Positions 20,875 through 31,474 of a stretch of 64,000 nt of DNA are shown here, one piece after another. Origin of the DNA: SR1 bacterium human oral taxon HOT-345 (GTDB lineage: Bacteria; Patescibacteriota; Gracilibacteria; Absconditabacterales; Absconditicoccaceae); NCBI GenBank assembly GCA_003260355.1, contig MPSQ01000001.1:1-64000 (forward strand), read 5' to 3'. Within the stretch, counting starts at the first letter, position 1. Every line of letters begins with the position of its first letter. Under the pieces are notes generated by a model. That model was not told the DNA's origin. It worked only from the letters and a program-made list of their open reading frames with translations, and ran no database searches. The translations under genes were made by a program, and so were the position numbers.

Positions 20875-21683
20875 TGATGCGTTGATTGAAGTTTCCTTTT
20901 TTGAGCGCTTTGACCCCAAAAGAGCGTTATGTCCTTGTTATTTCTGGTGGAGGAATGAGGGGTTTTTATGGCTTGGGGATTGTGAGGGCACTAGAGGAAT
21001 TAGGATTTAAGGATAGAATAGATGCGCTGTATGGTGTGAGTGCCTGAGGATTGCTAGTAAGTTATCGAGCGGCGGGGTATTCTGCGGATAAGATTCTTTC
21101 ACTGTTCCTTAAGTCTGAATTCCTTTCTCTGACGAAAAATCTGAATTTTCTGCCTAAGGTTTCTCTCCTTAAGAATACTTTACTCAAAAAGCAGATGGAA
21201 AAGGAGCTCCCTAAGAGCTTTGAAGAGCTTAAAATTCCAACTTTTATTGGTTGTACAGAAATCAAAAAGGGAGAAAGTCTGATCCTTTCAGAAGGAGACC
21301 TCGTTTCTGCACTTTTAGGGACGATTGCTTTGCCGTGAATTTTTCCACCTGTTGAGAGAGAGGGGCAGTTATTGATGGATGGAGGAGTGACGAATAATTT
21401 TCTCGTAGAGCCTGCAAAGAAAGCCTATCCTCGCCATAAAATTATCGGGATTTCTCTCAACAAATATCGCACTAATCCCAAGGTAAAAAATCTGCTCGAT
21501 AGCTTGATGGTTTCTTTTGAAATTATGCTGAAAAAGGATATTCCGGAGCAGGGAAGTTTGAGTGATATTTTCTTTTGTAGGGATTTGGATACGCAGGTAC
21601 TGGAGTTTACTACGACGAAACTTAAAAAGATATTTAAGCTCGGATATGAAGATGGTTTGGAGAAGCTTCGTGCTTTAGGTTAG
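20874..21683 (+). CDS. Patatin-like phospholipase 2
   Basis: 269 residues, three UGA glycines. It is a paralogue of the preceding protein with the same order of motifs: SGGGMRG (residues 24-30), GVSAGG with Ser56 (the glycine after SA is TGA) and LLMDGGVTNNF near residue 169. The two genes share one base (TAATG), so they are translationally coupled and arose by tandem duplication. The 3' end overlaps elp3 by 9 bp, convergent. Confidence 0.9.
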
Positions 21684-23570
21684 TGTTTTCACCATATAGG
21701 TTCCCTCTAGTTTATATCCCTGCTTGCGATAGTATTCCCTCACTCCAACTCCAGAAATCACAGACAGCTTTGAAAAGCCCGATTTTTGAGCGATTTTTTC
21801 TGCGGTTTCAAGGAGCTGTTTCCCCAAGCCGCTATGCTGCACTTTCTGCCCGCTTTCCTCTTGTGTTTTCAAACTCTGTAAAGAACCATAAACATGAAGC
21901 TCTCTAATCAAAGCTGTTTCCAAACCTAGTCCTGAAATATCCAGTCTTTCCTCAAGTTTTGGTGAAAGAAGCCTCGTAAATCCATAGAGATAACCGAGTT
22001 CATCTTCATAACTGATGAAATATTCTTGTCCAACTGAGCTTTCATAAGCCCTCACAACCAAATTCAGAACTTCAGTTTTTTCTTTTTTATTCCTTACCTC
22101 TCTGCTTCTGGTATCAAGGCTCACGAAATGACGAAAACTTGAAAGCTCAGGTGCTTTCCCGAGAAGATAGGTTTGGAAAGAAGCTGGCTGTGCGTCTTTG
22201 CGAGTGGAGCGAAGTAATCCAGTTGGAGCATTTTTTGGGATTGCCACACTTCATTTCGTTCCGTTCGTAATGACTGAAAAAAACTCCTCTTCATCACCAA
22301 AAACTTGCAAATTCTCATAGAGTCTGTGATAAAAAATAGAACGGAAGTCTGGATCAGCTTTTTGATACTTTTTCAAAAGCTTTTCATGCATAAGCTGAGA
22401 AAGATTCGTAACATTAGATCCAGCACTAATTTCCGTAGCAGGAATATCACGAATCAGCCTCTTGATCCTCGTATAGGGCGGAATAATCTCACGAAAAGTC
22501 GTCTCAATAATCTCACTAATCTCCTCTGTCGTGATCGGCTCATACTTCCCCTGCTGATAGAGCTCATACAGTTCCGTTTGCGGGATCACCGAAGTTGGGT
22601 ACAACTTAATTTCATCAGGCTTGAGGTAGGAATTGGTATACACATCACGAAAAGTCTGAATATCCTTTTCCATCGTAGAACCATAAAGCCCCGGCATAAT
22701 GTGAATAGAAAACTTGAAAGCATATTGCCTGAGCTTGTGAAGTGCCTTTTCTACCTCTGCGAGATGATGTCCTCTTTTATTCAAGTCCAAAACTGCATCA
22801 TCAGTAGACTGCACGCCCATTTCAATCCTCGTTACGCCCATCGCTCTCCGATCTCTACAGTTCTGATCAGTCACAAATTCTGGCCTGGTTTCTATGGTCA
22901 ATCCGATAATTCTGTGCTGTGCGGTTTCGTTGATCTGTATTGCCTCTTCCAAAGAAGAAGAAAGCTGAATCTGATCTTGGTTTGTAATCTCAAAAGCATA
23001 TTTCCATTCCGCAGTTCCTGTCAGATTTTTGATTGCTAATGCTCAAAAGGTATTGCAGGCATCATAGAGCTGCTTGATAAAGTCAACTTTGTAGTCTCTC
23101 GGATAGAAATCCCAAGTTCCCCCCAGCACAATCATCTCAATCTTATCGGTCTTATGCCCCGTCTGCTGGAGAGAGTAAAGCCTATTGTAGACCTGCTTGA
23201 GCGGATCAAACTGGTTGAGAAAAGCTCTCATTGCCCCAGGTTCAGACTTGATATAGCTCTTGGGCATCTCCGGATCATTGGGGCAGAAAATACATCTTGA
23301 AGGACAAGGAAAAGGCTTGGTCAAAACTTGAATCGGAACGATCCCTGAAAGCGAACGAATTGCCCTTTTACGCAGCAAAAGCTCAAAATCAGCATTCTTT
23401 TCTATTTTTCCTTCTTCCAAAAGCTGAAAATATGCTTGGAGAATCTGTGATTTACTCGGAAGGGTGCTTAAATTATGAGATTTAGCAAAAGCTCTCTGGG
23501 CATCTTTCAAAGATTCGGAAGTCAGATTTTTTTCTTGTAAGAGAGTGAGAACGAGAGCGGAAAGTGGCAT
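21675..23570 (-). CDS. elp3: Elp3-like tRNA uridine acetyltransferase (radical SAM + GNAT)
   Basis: 631 residues. The radical SAM part has CPSRCIFC (C89, C93, C96), then MIVLGGTWDFYPRDY, GLTIETRPEFVT and RIEMGVQS. The C-terminal acetyltransferase has ALIRELHVYG, GLGKQLLETAEKIA and VISGVGVREYYRKQGYKLEGTYMVK. Elp3 makes 5-carboxymethyluridine in tRNA wobble positions and is known from archaea, eukaryotes and some bacteria. Two UGA codons are read as glycine (one at 22251-22253). Between the two domains, about residues 440-472 derive from an inserted palindromic repeat. An ORF caller using the standard code splits it into three. Confidence 0.9.
22191..22274. repeat. Inverted repeat element inserted in frame in elp3
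   Basis: Two arms face each other: TCTTTGCGAGTGGAGCGAAG... and the complement-type GATTGCCACACTTCATTTCGTTCCG...AATGAC. This is the known CATTGCGAGCGGAGCGAAGCAATCC repeat layout. It is translated as the linker between the Elp3 domains (IPKNAPTGLLRSTRKDAQP). Confidence 0.75.
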
Positions 23571-23687
23571 GCGTAATCGGTAATAATAAACTTGAGTCTA
23601 CTTATATCAAAGGCTCCTTTAAAAACAAGGATAAGTCATCGTCTTTGCTTTGAGATGGAATGGAATGTGAAGCTTTTTCTAAAGAAA

Positions 23688-23714
23688 AGCACTCCCCTGA
23701 AACAAGAGAGTGCT
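23688..23714 (-). terminator. Hairpin downstream of the 23751 gene
   Basis: AGCACTCCCCTG and CAAGAGAGTGCT form an imperfect stem with an AAA loop. A homologous hairpin follows the paralogue at 24361-24386, which suggests that gene and terminator were duplicated together. Confidence 0.45.
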
Positions 23715-23750
23715 AAGGTTATACCAGCTGTAGAAAGAAGCAGCTATTGT

Positions 23751-24221
23751 TTACTGTCTCATGCCGGTCGCTAAAGCGATGGTCCCACTCGGTGAGGCGT
23801 TTTTTATGCTAACCCTAAGAAGTGAAACTTTCCTTCTTGTATTGCCGAGTTTGGTGATCGTTCTGTGGGGAGGAATGGTTTCTTTCCTAGAGCGTCCTTT
23901 CCCTCCCTCGTTATAGTATTCGGTAGTTTCAAAAGTGAGTGCTACATTAGCGGTATTGGTGATACTTAGGATGTAGAAATCACTACCAGAGATGCCATAG
24001 AAGAGATGATCGGTGATTCCCTCTTTAATGATGCTTGTCGTAGCGGGGGGATCGACGGTGCCTCCGCACATCCGAACAATTTTTTCAACATTGACGGGAT
24101 GGAGTCTGTTTCCTTCTCGGGATTGTTGCAGGTCTATGCTCCTTGAGTCGTAGCACAGGAGTGCAAAGCAGCCTGCTCCTAGAAAACAGAGTAGGAGCTT
24201 GGTTATTTTATTTTTATTCAT
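23751..24221 (-). CDS. Secreted protein, paralogue of 24426-24896
   Basis: 156 residues, no UGA. The N-terminus (KLLLCFLGAGCFALLC) is a signal peptide with a lipobox-like GAGC. The C-terminal beta-rich domain (HLFYGISGSDFYILSITNTANVAL...) aligns with the neighbouring protein. There is no recognised family. Lack of UGA, lack of a strong Shine-Dalgarno site and the linked repeats hint at Bacteroidota origin, but with about a dozen glycines this is weak evidence. Confidence 0.7.
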   Translation of the reverse strand: MNKNKITKLLLCFLGAGCFALLCYDSRSIDLQQSREGNRLHPVNVEKIVRMCGGTVDPPATTSIIKEGITDHLFYGISGSDFYILSITNTANVALTFETTEYYNEGGKGRSRKETIPPHRTITKLGNTRRKVSLLRVSIKNASPSGTIALATGMRQ

Positions 24222-24360
24222 ATTACAAAAGTATTGTTGTGTTGCTTTTGTGAAGGTTGCTCGCTTGCTCTAGAGATGCTTTCCCAGTAATCAATCTGAT
24301 TTTTAGAGCTGTGAAGATGTATTTGGATTTTTCACCGTTGAAGGCTGAGCTAAACAAGAA

Positions 24361-24386
24361 CACCCCTCTTGAAAACAAGAAGGGTG
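24361..24386 (-). terminator. Hairpin downstream of the 24426 gene
   Basis: CACCCCTCTTG pairs with CAAGAAGGGTG (one mismatch) across an AAAA loop, about 40 bp beyond the stop codon. It is homologous to the hairpin at 23688-23714. Confidence 0.5.
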
Positions 24387-24425
24387 CTACATGCTGTCCA
24401 ATTAAAAAAGAAAAAATCTGATTAA

Positions 24426-24896
24426 TTAATTAAGTTTATTTGTATTTGTTCTCTCAGGGTTTACACCGTGAGCTACTGATACTCTTCCTTTTGCAGAAGG
24501 AGTAAGTATCTTGACACCTACAGAGAAAATCCTATTCTCTGTATCATAGACTTCAGTGAAAGGTTTTCCCACTGAGATTGCAAGCTCGCGTGAGCCGAGA
24601 GTCTTACCAGCTTTGTCATATTCAATGACTTGGATGGTAATCGGTGCGTCAGAAGTGTTCTCCACACTGAGGACATAAAGATCATCACCGTTGATCTTCG
24701 TGAATCGGTGGGAACTCTCCGAATTTGCATGGAATTGCCAGCTCTTGGACAGAAAACAGAGGACTTTCCTCTCTTTCTTGACCGGAGAAGTTGGGGCATC
24801 CGAGACAAGGTTTGAAACCTTAGGGTCATTCGCATACATTTCGCTAACACTAGCGAAGAGGGCAATCAATATTGCCAATACTGTGATTTTTTTCAT
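24426..24896 (-). CDS. Secreted protein, paralogue of 23751-24221
   Basis: 156 residues, no UGA. Start MKKITVLAILIALFASVSEMYA is a standard signal peptide; a longer frame to 25010 would run into the tandem repeats and is rejected. The C-terminal domain (HRFTKINGDDLYVLSVENTSDAPITIQVIEYD, split here at natural breaks: RFTKINGDDLYVLSVEN, then APITIQVIEYDKAG) parallels its neighbour. Function is unknown. The recurrent word lies just after the gene (24412-24421). Confidence 0.7.
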   Translation of the reverse strand: MKKITVLAILIALFASVSEMYANDPKVSNLVSDAPTSPVKKERKVLCFLSKSWQFHANSESSHRFTKINGDDLYVLSVENTSDAPITIQVIEYDKAGKTLGSRELAISVGKPFTEVYDTENRIFSVGVKILTPSAKGRVSVAHGVNPERTNTNKLN

Positions 24897-24999
24897 CTTA
24901 TTTGTTAAATGTGCCTTTTTTTTTGGACAGCGGGAGAGACTATAGTGATTTGGGGGAGTGAAATCAACCCTTTTTTTGAAAAATTGATAAGATGTTGTG

Positions 25000-25231
25000 T
25001 TTTGAGCCATTTGTCAGATGATAAATCGTTCCCAGAGACGTTTTAAGCCATTTGTCAGATGACAAATTGCCCGCAGAGACGTTTTAAGCCATTTGTCAGA
25101 TGACAAATCGTTCCCAGAGACGTTTTGAGCCGTTTGTCAGATGACAAATTGCCTCCAGAGACGTTTTGAGTCGTTTGTCAGATGACAAATCGTTCCCAGA
25201 GACGTTTTGAGCCATTTGTCAGATGACAAAT
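25000..25231. repeat. 41-bp tandem repeat array, about 5.6 copies
   Basis: Units begin at 25000, 25041, 25082, 25123, 25164 and 25205, exactly 41 bp apart. Each contains the perfect palindrome ATTTGTCA-GA-TGACAAAT (small variations) and the segment CCCAGAGACGTTTT. There is no unique spacer, so it is not CRISPR. It lies upstream of the secreted paralogue gene and could be a protein-binding array, a minisatellite or a MITE-derived remnant. Confidence 0.9.
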
Positions 25232-25244
25232 CTTCTTCATTATA

Positions 25245-25271
25245 GAAAAAACACAGCCGAGAGGGCTGTGT
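25245..25271 (-). terminator. Terminator of the DUF4153 gene
   Basis: ACACAGCC and GGCTGTGT form an 8-bp stem with a short loop. On the minus strand it is followed by T6. Confidence 0.8.
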
Positions 25272-25295
25272 CTGGGAGTATTTCCTCATTGATGG

Positions 25296-27023
25296 CTATT
25301 TGGTAAGGAGGTAGCCCTCTATTTCGTTATCAAGCTGTATTTTGCCGTTTTCGAATTTTGTTCCATCAAGTCTAGTGATGATGAATTTTGTATTCTCTTG
25401 TTCAATAATGAAAGGTTCTCCGCTTCTCTTTGATTGGGCAAAGATTTCTTCGAGGTAAGGAGTCAGATTTATTTCTTTGATCTCTCATGAAATGCTATAC
25501 ATAAGTGTATTGTCTCTTATCAATGGGGAGGTCCAATGAATCTCATAAAGCTTGTCATATGTCTGAGTAGTTATTCCCTTTCCCTCAAAGTTTGTATTGT
25601 CTGCTCGAAGACGGAACTCAATATCCTTACTTTCTTCTGGCTCTCGGTAGTAGTCCTCAATTCAAAGATAGTCACGGATCTCGTAGCCATAAAATCGGCT
25701 ACTGTCTTTATCTGAATATTGGTTATTGAAGAGGACCTTATTTCGTTTTTCGTAAGGCTGAGTATTTACAAAGTCGATAACGGTTTCCGTCAACTCTCCT
25801 GCTCCATCTCCAGTCAAGTCTTTGAAGCTATCTTTTTGCAAAGGAAGCTTGAGGTTTGCTTTGGCGAGGAGGGATTCAATACGGGATTTCTGGGAAGAGA
25901 AGGCGATGGTTGGTGCGTTTCGTGGGCTGTAGAGGGAAATTAGACTCAGTCCGAAGAGCAACGAGATGAAAAGTCTGAGCCTCATCTTTGGTAAGCAAAG
26001 TGCCAAGACTGAGAATCCTATGATAAAGAGGATAAACATCCCTACGAAATATCTATTTATAGTAATGCCGTAGTCTTGGATTCTGAGTTGGAGAGCTTTG
26101 ATCATCATCAATGCAATCAAGACGAAACTGATGAAGAGGATTTGGCGGATCTTATCAAAGAACCTGGAATTTTCTGCGAATGTAAGGAAGTACGTCAGCA
26201 TTCCTCGAGCAAAATATCCTGTTCCCAACCACACGATGATGCCTTTAGGTCGAACGCCAGTGATGAGAATTTTTATTCCATAAGCGGTAAATATTGTCAG
26301 ATAGATCAGTGCGAGCGGAAGGAAAATATAGCTTCCAAAGATTTTCATCAAGCGGGTAGATTGGAGTTCAAATTCTGAATGGCTGCCTTTGGGGAGGTAT
26401 TCTGTGACGGAGCTATAATAATTGATCATAAAGCTTCCTGCGAGTAGGAACATACTGAATGTTCCAAAATATTCATACCATTTTCGGTTGATATCTACGT
26501 CAAAGAGTTCGCTGATTGAGCCAAGAGCTCCAGAGAGTCCTCCCCAAACAATAAGTCCCGCCAAAAGTCAAAATCCGACGGAATGGAGCAAACTTGTCCG
26601 AGAAAACCAGATTTTATGTTCTTTTTGCCTGAAAATTCGAGCGATAAGTGTCAAAATTCCTAGTATCAACAAAGGGAATATTCAAAAATAGAGGAGGTTC
26701 TCCGCGTAACGTGCATTTTCACTGAGTCCTTGTAGGAGTCGATAGTATCCTGCAATGGTAGGAAGTGCGAAGAGCTGGGTTATTCGATTGATGATCCTGA
26801 TAGTCTTTGTTTCCTCTTCAGCATGGAGGGTAAGAAGGGGTCAGATGAGACTCACCAAGAATCCTAGTATTCCAGCGACTATGAGCTTGATTTGTCGAGT
26901 CTCATTTTGATCAATGTGGATAAAGTAGGTGCTACATCCAGTCAAGAAAAGTAAAATAAGATGAGCAACGGGGAAGGTCTTGAGTCCGTTTATTCGGTTT
27001 CAGAAGAATTGTTTGATCTTCAT
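25296..27023 (-). CDS. DUF4153-type polytopic membrane protein
   Basis: 575 residues with about six UGA glycines. Roughly ten to twelve hydrophobic helices occupy residues 15-400. The segment LALIYLTIFTAYGIKILITG followed by RPKGIIVWLGTGYF matches the DUF4153 signature (LLYAYGLKI...WPKGWVS). A soluble C-terminal domain of about 170 residues carries a KDLTGDGAGELTETV stretch. DUF4153 proteins are about this size; their role is unknown. The start ATG follows a clean signal-anchor pattern, and the gene ends with TAG before a clear terminator. Confidence 0.75.
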
Positions 27024-27058
27024 CTGGTTTTGAAAAAGGATAAAAAAGTAGTTTATGT

Positions 27059-27637
27059 TTACGAAAGTTTTTTACTGAGTCAAGGGAAGTTTGCTGGCGG
27101 TGGTTGAGGATGCCCGTTGCTTGGTGATCAGGGAAAGGAATTGTTACTTTCATGCTGAAGCAAGGCGATTTTTAGATCAAGACCTCCAGTATAGCCGACG
27201 AGGGCTCCGGATTTTCCTATAACTCTATGGCAGGGAATGATGATTGCAATAGGATTTCTTCCTACTGCTCCTCCGATCGCTTGGGCCGACATCTTTTTGA
27301 TACCTCTAATGGAGGCTACTTGCTGAGCAATGGCTCCGTAGCTGGTAGTTTTGCCGTAAGGAATGGTTTTGAGTAGGTTTCGGACGGTTTGGCTGAATTC
27401 GTTGCCAATCGGATTCAAAGGAAGTTCGTTTATCAATGGTTTTTCTCCTGCAAAGTAGCGATCTAGTCGAGATTTGGCTGCTAAGAGGACGGGATTTTGG
27501 GGTTGCTCTTGGATTGGTTCATGATAGTTGCTGAGATCTGCGGTTTGTGGGGTGATTCGTAGACCGATGAGGGACTTTTCTTTGGCGGCAAGCAGGACTG
27601 TGCCTAGCGGTGATTCGTAGTGGCTTATTGCTATCAT
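27059..27637 (-). CDS. ogt: O6-methylguanine-DNA methyltransferase
   Basis: 192 residues. The acceptor motif PCHRVIG (Cys136) and the helix-turn-helix segment TIPYGKTTSYGAIAQQVA are intact, followed by GYTGGLDLKIALLQHE. It removes alkyl groups from O6-guanine by self-alkylation. The apparent stop at 27128 is TGA; reading it as glycine adds a 22-residue proline-rich tail (PGSPSNGHPQPPP...) up to TAA at 27059. Confidence 0.93.
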
Positions 27638-27809
27638 TTGGTCGCGTTATTTAGATGAAAGAGGAAAGGTCTTTCTTAGTATGATTTTTGTCCAGAGAAA
27701 GTCAATGCTAGTTTTTTGTTTGCTTTGTGGTGAGATGAGAGAATATCTTCTTTTCGTCTCTATAAAATCGAGGAATCTGGTCTTCTTTAAGAAAAAAAAT
27801 CTGATTTTT

Positions 27810-27838
27810 TTGACTTTTTGGTTTTTTTACGTTATAAT
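27810..27838 (+). promoter_or_regulatory. Promoter of the 27900 gene
   Basis: TTGACT and TATAAT are separated by 17 bp. TATAATGGAGGTA, a 13-bp word, recurs in the promoter at 31475-31502. A recurrent AAAAATCTGA word lies immediately upstream (27795-27804). Confidence 0.75.
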
Positions 27839-27899
27839 GGAGGTATCTAGAAAAACTATGTAAATAGATGAAAATTTTATTCTCTGTCTCGAGACACGT

Positions 27900-29420
27900 A
27901 TGGCTATTGCTGAAGAAAATGGAAATCTTTTGATGGAATGATCACTTTCTGCACAACTTCAAGAGGCTTCAGATCCTATTCCTGAGGCTGATTTAGTGGA
28001 ACAATCGCAAGCTTCTGCTCCTGAGGCTCATGTTGTTCAACAATCACAGCAAATTGAATGAATTGGGGATATGGGAGAGGATGCTCCTTTGGAACTGCTT
28101 GATAATGCGGGTGATTTGGCTGGACTGCAAAGTCAAGATGCTGCTTATGTCGTAAAAAGATATAATACGCAATTTATTCTTGCTGTTTTGGGAATTATCG
28201 GGCTTTGAGCACTTTCACTTGCTAGTTATTTTTTCTATCAGTATTTGGATTTGAAGTCTCAGCCTACGGTGCCGGTAGATAAGATCGAACGTGTGCAAAA
28301 AGTCTCTGATACCTATGATCAGTATGGAACGATGTTTGGGCTTTTTGATAAAGCTAAGTATGCTACACTTTCTCTTGCAGAGCAGGGAGAGACTTGAGCA
28401 AAACAGCTTCTTCAAGATAATGGGCTTAATTTTGTGCAGAAGAAAGATATTTTGCAAACCAAGCTTTCTGCTTTAGGAGAGCAGATTATTGCTCTAAAAA
28501 CACAGACAAAAGCTTTCCAAGAAAGCATGAATAAAGATGGATTCTTTCCTCAAGAATTAGTCGATATTTTGAAAGCAGATAATGCTGTGGGATCTATTCA
28601 GAGAAGTTTACTTTCTCTAGAAGTAGTGAAATTTTCGAGTGCGATGAAGGTGTTTTCACTTATGGATGTTTTTGTTTCTTCCTTGGCGGAGAATCTTTGA
28701 TACACCAAATCAGATATTAAAGAAAAACTTGATACTCTGATGGATAGAGGAGAAAAGGATGTAGAATACTATCTTAATGTCTGCTATAATAATCCTTATG
28801 AGCCTACAAAATGTGATAAAATTAATGATTTCGATGAGTATTATAAGAAGATTCTTGGTGATAGTTCCTTTGATACCGGATTCTTCAAGATTCTCATGGA
28901 GTTTATTAATAATAGGTTAGAATTTAGTAATATGCCGAGCTTTTCTATCACCTTCAACAGCTTTAATGGTAAGAGTAATAGTATTGGCTTTACTATCGAA
29001 GTGAATACTCTTAAGGAAGATGAATATGCGCTTATTCAGCAAGGTATTAAGAGTCCTCATATCTTTATTATCTCTGAATTGATTAAGTTGCTCAAGCAAA
29101 GTACCTTTATTGTGGGGAAGGCAATTGATGCAAAAGATATTAAGGTTTCTCCAAAGCAGGTTACTATTGGAGGATCGAAATATATCGTGAATAACTCAGT
29201 AAAAACCTTTAATCTTCCAATTCAAAAGACGACTGAGAGGGAAATCTTTGACTTTATGGATAGTTATATTTCAAGAATTAAGGATTCTCAGACGGATACT
29301 GGAGCTCTTGCTTTTAGTGGTGGGTTTTGAGCTTTTGTTGCTCAGCCTTTGGGGACTGGAGAAGGACTTGCTTCGTGATCGTTAGCTTCTGGAGAGGAGG
29401 GAAGACTTCTCTCAGATTAA
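27900..29420 (+). CDS. Large bitopic membrane protein, unknown function
   Basis: 506 residues with about eight UGA glycines. A Glu/Gln-rich cytoplasmic N-terminus of about 85 residues precedes one membrane helix (FILAVLGIIGLGALSLASYFF, about residues 90-110). The long extracytoplasmic part starts with a coiled-coil-like stretch (KLSALGEQIIALKTQTKAFQESM) and ends glycine-rich. The next gene encodes another bitopic protein of similar size, and the two are probably one operon. Size and layout recall pilus-alignment or secretion platform proteins, but no motif proves it. Confidence 0.7.
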
Positions 29421-29469
29421 CTTAACCTCGTATAAAAAATCAGAATTTATTCTTTATTACCTTCTGAAC

Positions 29470-31011
29470 ATGTTAGAAAACAATTCAACTCCTCAGGTTT
29501 GATTTTTGGACAAAGTGAAGTCTTTTGTCCAGGATTTTGTGGCTTGATTTATGCAGAAAGGGAAAAATGGCAGTAAGCTAGAAATCTCTTTTGGAATTAA
29601 TAAACAGACCTATCTCGTTACGCTTGGAATCTTTGGGGTAATGTCTGTGGTCACGGTTATGGCTCTTTTCTTTATCTGGTCTAAAAACTCTGAGCTGACA
29701 GCAAGGACTTGGGATCTCAAAGAACTTAATAAATATGATTTGACGAGCTTTCAACAGTCAGAGGTAATGGCTGAAGATAAGGATTCTCTGCCTCAAACTA
29801 TTGAGGATATTGTTGGTTTGTATTCTTCTTCTAAAGAAGAAAAGGAAAGAATTGAAGGAGAGCTGACTTTTAAAAAGAGTGTTTATACTGAATTTTTGAG
29901 AAATCTTCTTTTACCTTCGCTTAATATCTGGAAAGATCCGTATACGAAGGATATCGATATTTCAATCTTGGGAAAAAAATATTTGGATACCAATCCTTAC
30001 CAAGATATTTCATTACTTTCTCAGTGGAGTAGTATTATTAGAGAGAGTGGGAAAGATGTGGGAGACAATGAAGTTGTAAATATGAAGATTGGAGAAATTA
30101 ATGAGTTAGAAAACGGATTTTTTAATATCCCGATTAGTATTTCATTTAAATCTGACTCAAAGAGAGCCTTCCTTCTTTTGGTAGATAAGCTTTCTCTGAC
30201 TTCTAATATCAATAATTTGGGATTGCTCAATGACTTTTCTTACTATCTTTTCAATGTCATTAGAGAGAAAAAGGCTGAAGAAATTAATCAATTGGTCTCA
30301 GAATATCAACTTACGAAACCTCAGGATCAGAATGAAAAATCTTTTTATAATGCGGTTATCTCTCGTTATTTGTATAACCGATTGCAGACTCCAGATTCTG
30401 AATCTAATATCTTGATTGATGAAGAGGTAGTGGATGAGACGATCAAACAAAGTATTGTTTGTGGAATGACTGAATCTTCAGATATTTGTTATTTCAGATT
30501 TAGGGATAAGTATAGGACAATTCCAGGACTTGCCTATGGAATCGGACTTGAAAGTCTTGTGAATAAGCCTCTCTCTCTTAAGAGATTCTTTGCGAGTATC
30601 CCTCCTCTTATTGCGATCGAATCCTTTACCTTTGATAAGGCAAAAGCACAAGGAGTATCGCTAGCAAACAATAATGAATATCTCGGAAATGTGAATTTTA
30701 ATATTTATGGTAGAGGGATTTCTGCAGAAGATACGGAACAGATTTCTCGCTTGTTAACTGAGAGTTGTTTTGGAGAGAAGTCTTCTCAAGCTTTAGATGC
30801 GAGTTGAGCTCTTGCGGTGCTCCAGAAGTCTTTGGATCAAATGAGTCAGGTTTGACAAGCGGATGTGGAAAGAATGGCAAATCTTTTGGAGCTTAAGGAT
30901 ACCTTATTGCAAGAGGGTGCTTCATATGACTCTTTGTCTCCTTATAATAAGATGATCAAGAAGTTTGAGTTTTATAGAATGCTCAAAAACATTGGGCTTT
31001 GTAGAGGGTAA
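29470..31011 (+). CDS. Large bitopic membrane protein, unknown function
   Basis: 513 residues with four UGA glycines. A short cytoplasmic N-terminus and one membrane helix (YLVTLGIFGVMSVVTVMALFFIW, about residues 38-60) precede a large extracytoplasmic domain (to the end). The N-terminal extracytoplasmic part is predicted helical (EDIVGLYSSSKEEKERIEGEL). No strong Shine-Dalgarno site is visible. It is partner to the 27900 gene by context and is followed by a strong terminator. No family recognised. Confidence 0.7.
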
Positions 31012-31034
31012 GATTATTGGAGAATCTTTTTCTT

Positions 31035-31062
31035 AGGGCGGTTTATTGACCGTCCTTTTTTT
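31035..31062 (+). terminator. Rho-independent terminator
   Basis: AGGGCGGT and ACCGTCCT form an 8-bp stem (one G-U) with a TTATTG loop and a T7 tail. It separates the 29470 gene from the convergent CoA-binding gene. Confidence 0.85.
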
Positions 31063-31066
31063 GATT

Positions 31067-31450
31067 TTATTTTCACTGTATGAAGGTCTCTAGCGTTGTT
31101 ATTGGAGCGATTAAGAGGCATTTTTCGTGCTCAACTTTTAGATTGTTTTGTTTGCAAAATTCAAGCACCTCATCATCAAAAGTTCAAGGCTGAAACCAGA
31201 CTTTTTTGATTTTTAGTTCTACGACTTGAGGAAGGATTTGTAAAGTCAGTTTCGGATTGACCATAAAAATCACGACTTCGGGAGTAGTTTTTAGCTCGGA
31301 AAGAGAAGCAAAGCACGGAGCTCCAGCTATCGTTTGATATTTTGGGTTGATGGGAACGACTTCAAAGCCTCCTTCTCTTAGGCGAGTAAAGAGCCTAAAC
31401 GCAAGGGATTCTGGATTCTCAGAGGCTCCAATCAGGGCAAGGGTAGACAT
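31067..31450 (-). CDS. CoA-binding domain protein (YccU-like)
   Basis: 127 residues with two UGA glycines. The Rossmann start STLALIGASENPES, the middle EVVPINPKY and the end VWFQPGTFDDEVLEFC ... EHEKCLLI match the small CoA-binding (YccU) family. The glycine after WFQP is UGA. Members bind CoA; their cellular role is poorly defined. ATG at 31450 is preferred over TTG at 31459. Confidence 0.85.
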
Positions 31451-31474
31451 AAACTGCAAAAAAAGAGTAAAATT

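Noticed and set aside
22305..23039. 244-codon plus-strand ORF
   Set aside because: Antisense of the Elp3 radical SAM domain.
25000..25231. CRISPR array
   Set aside because: Repeats are contiguous 41-bp units without unique spacers, and no cas genes are nearby.
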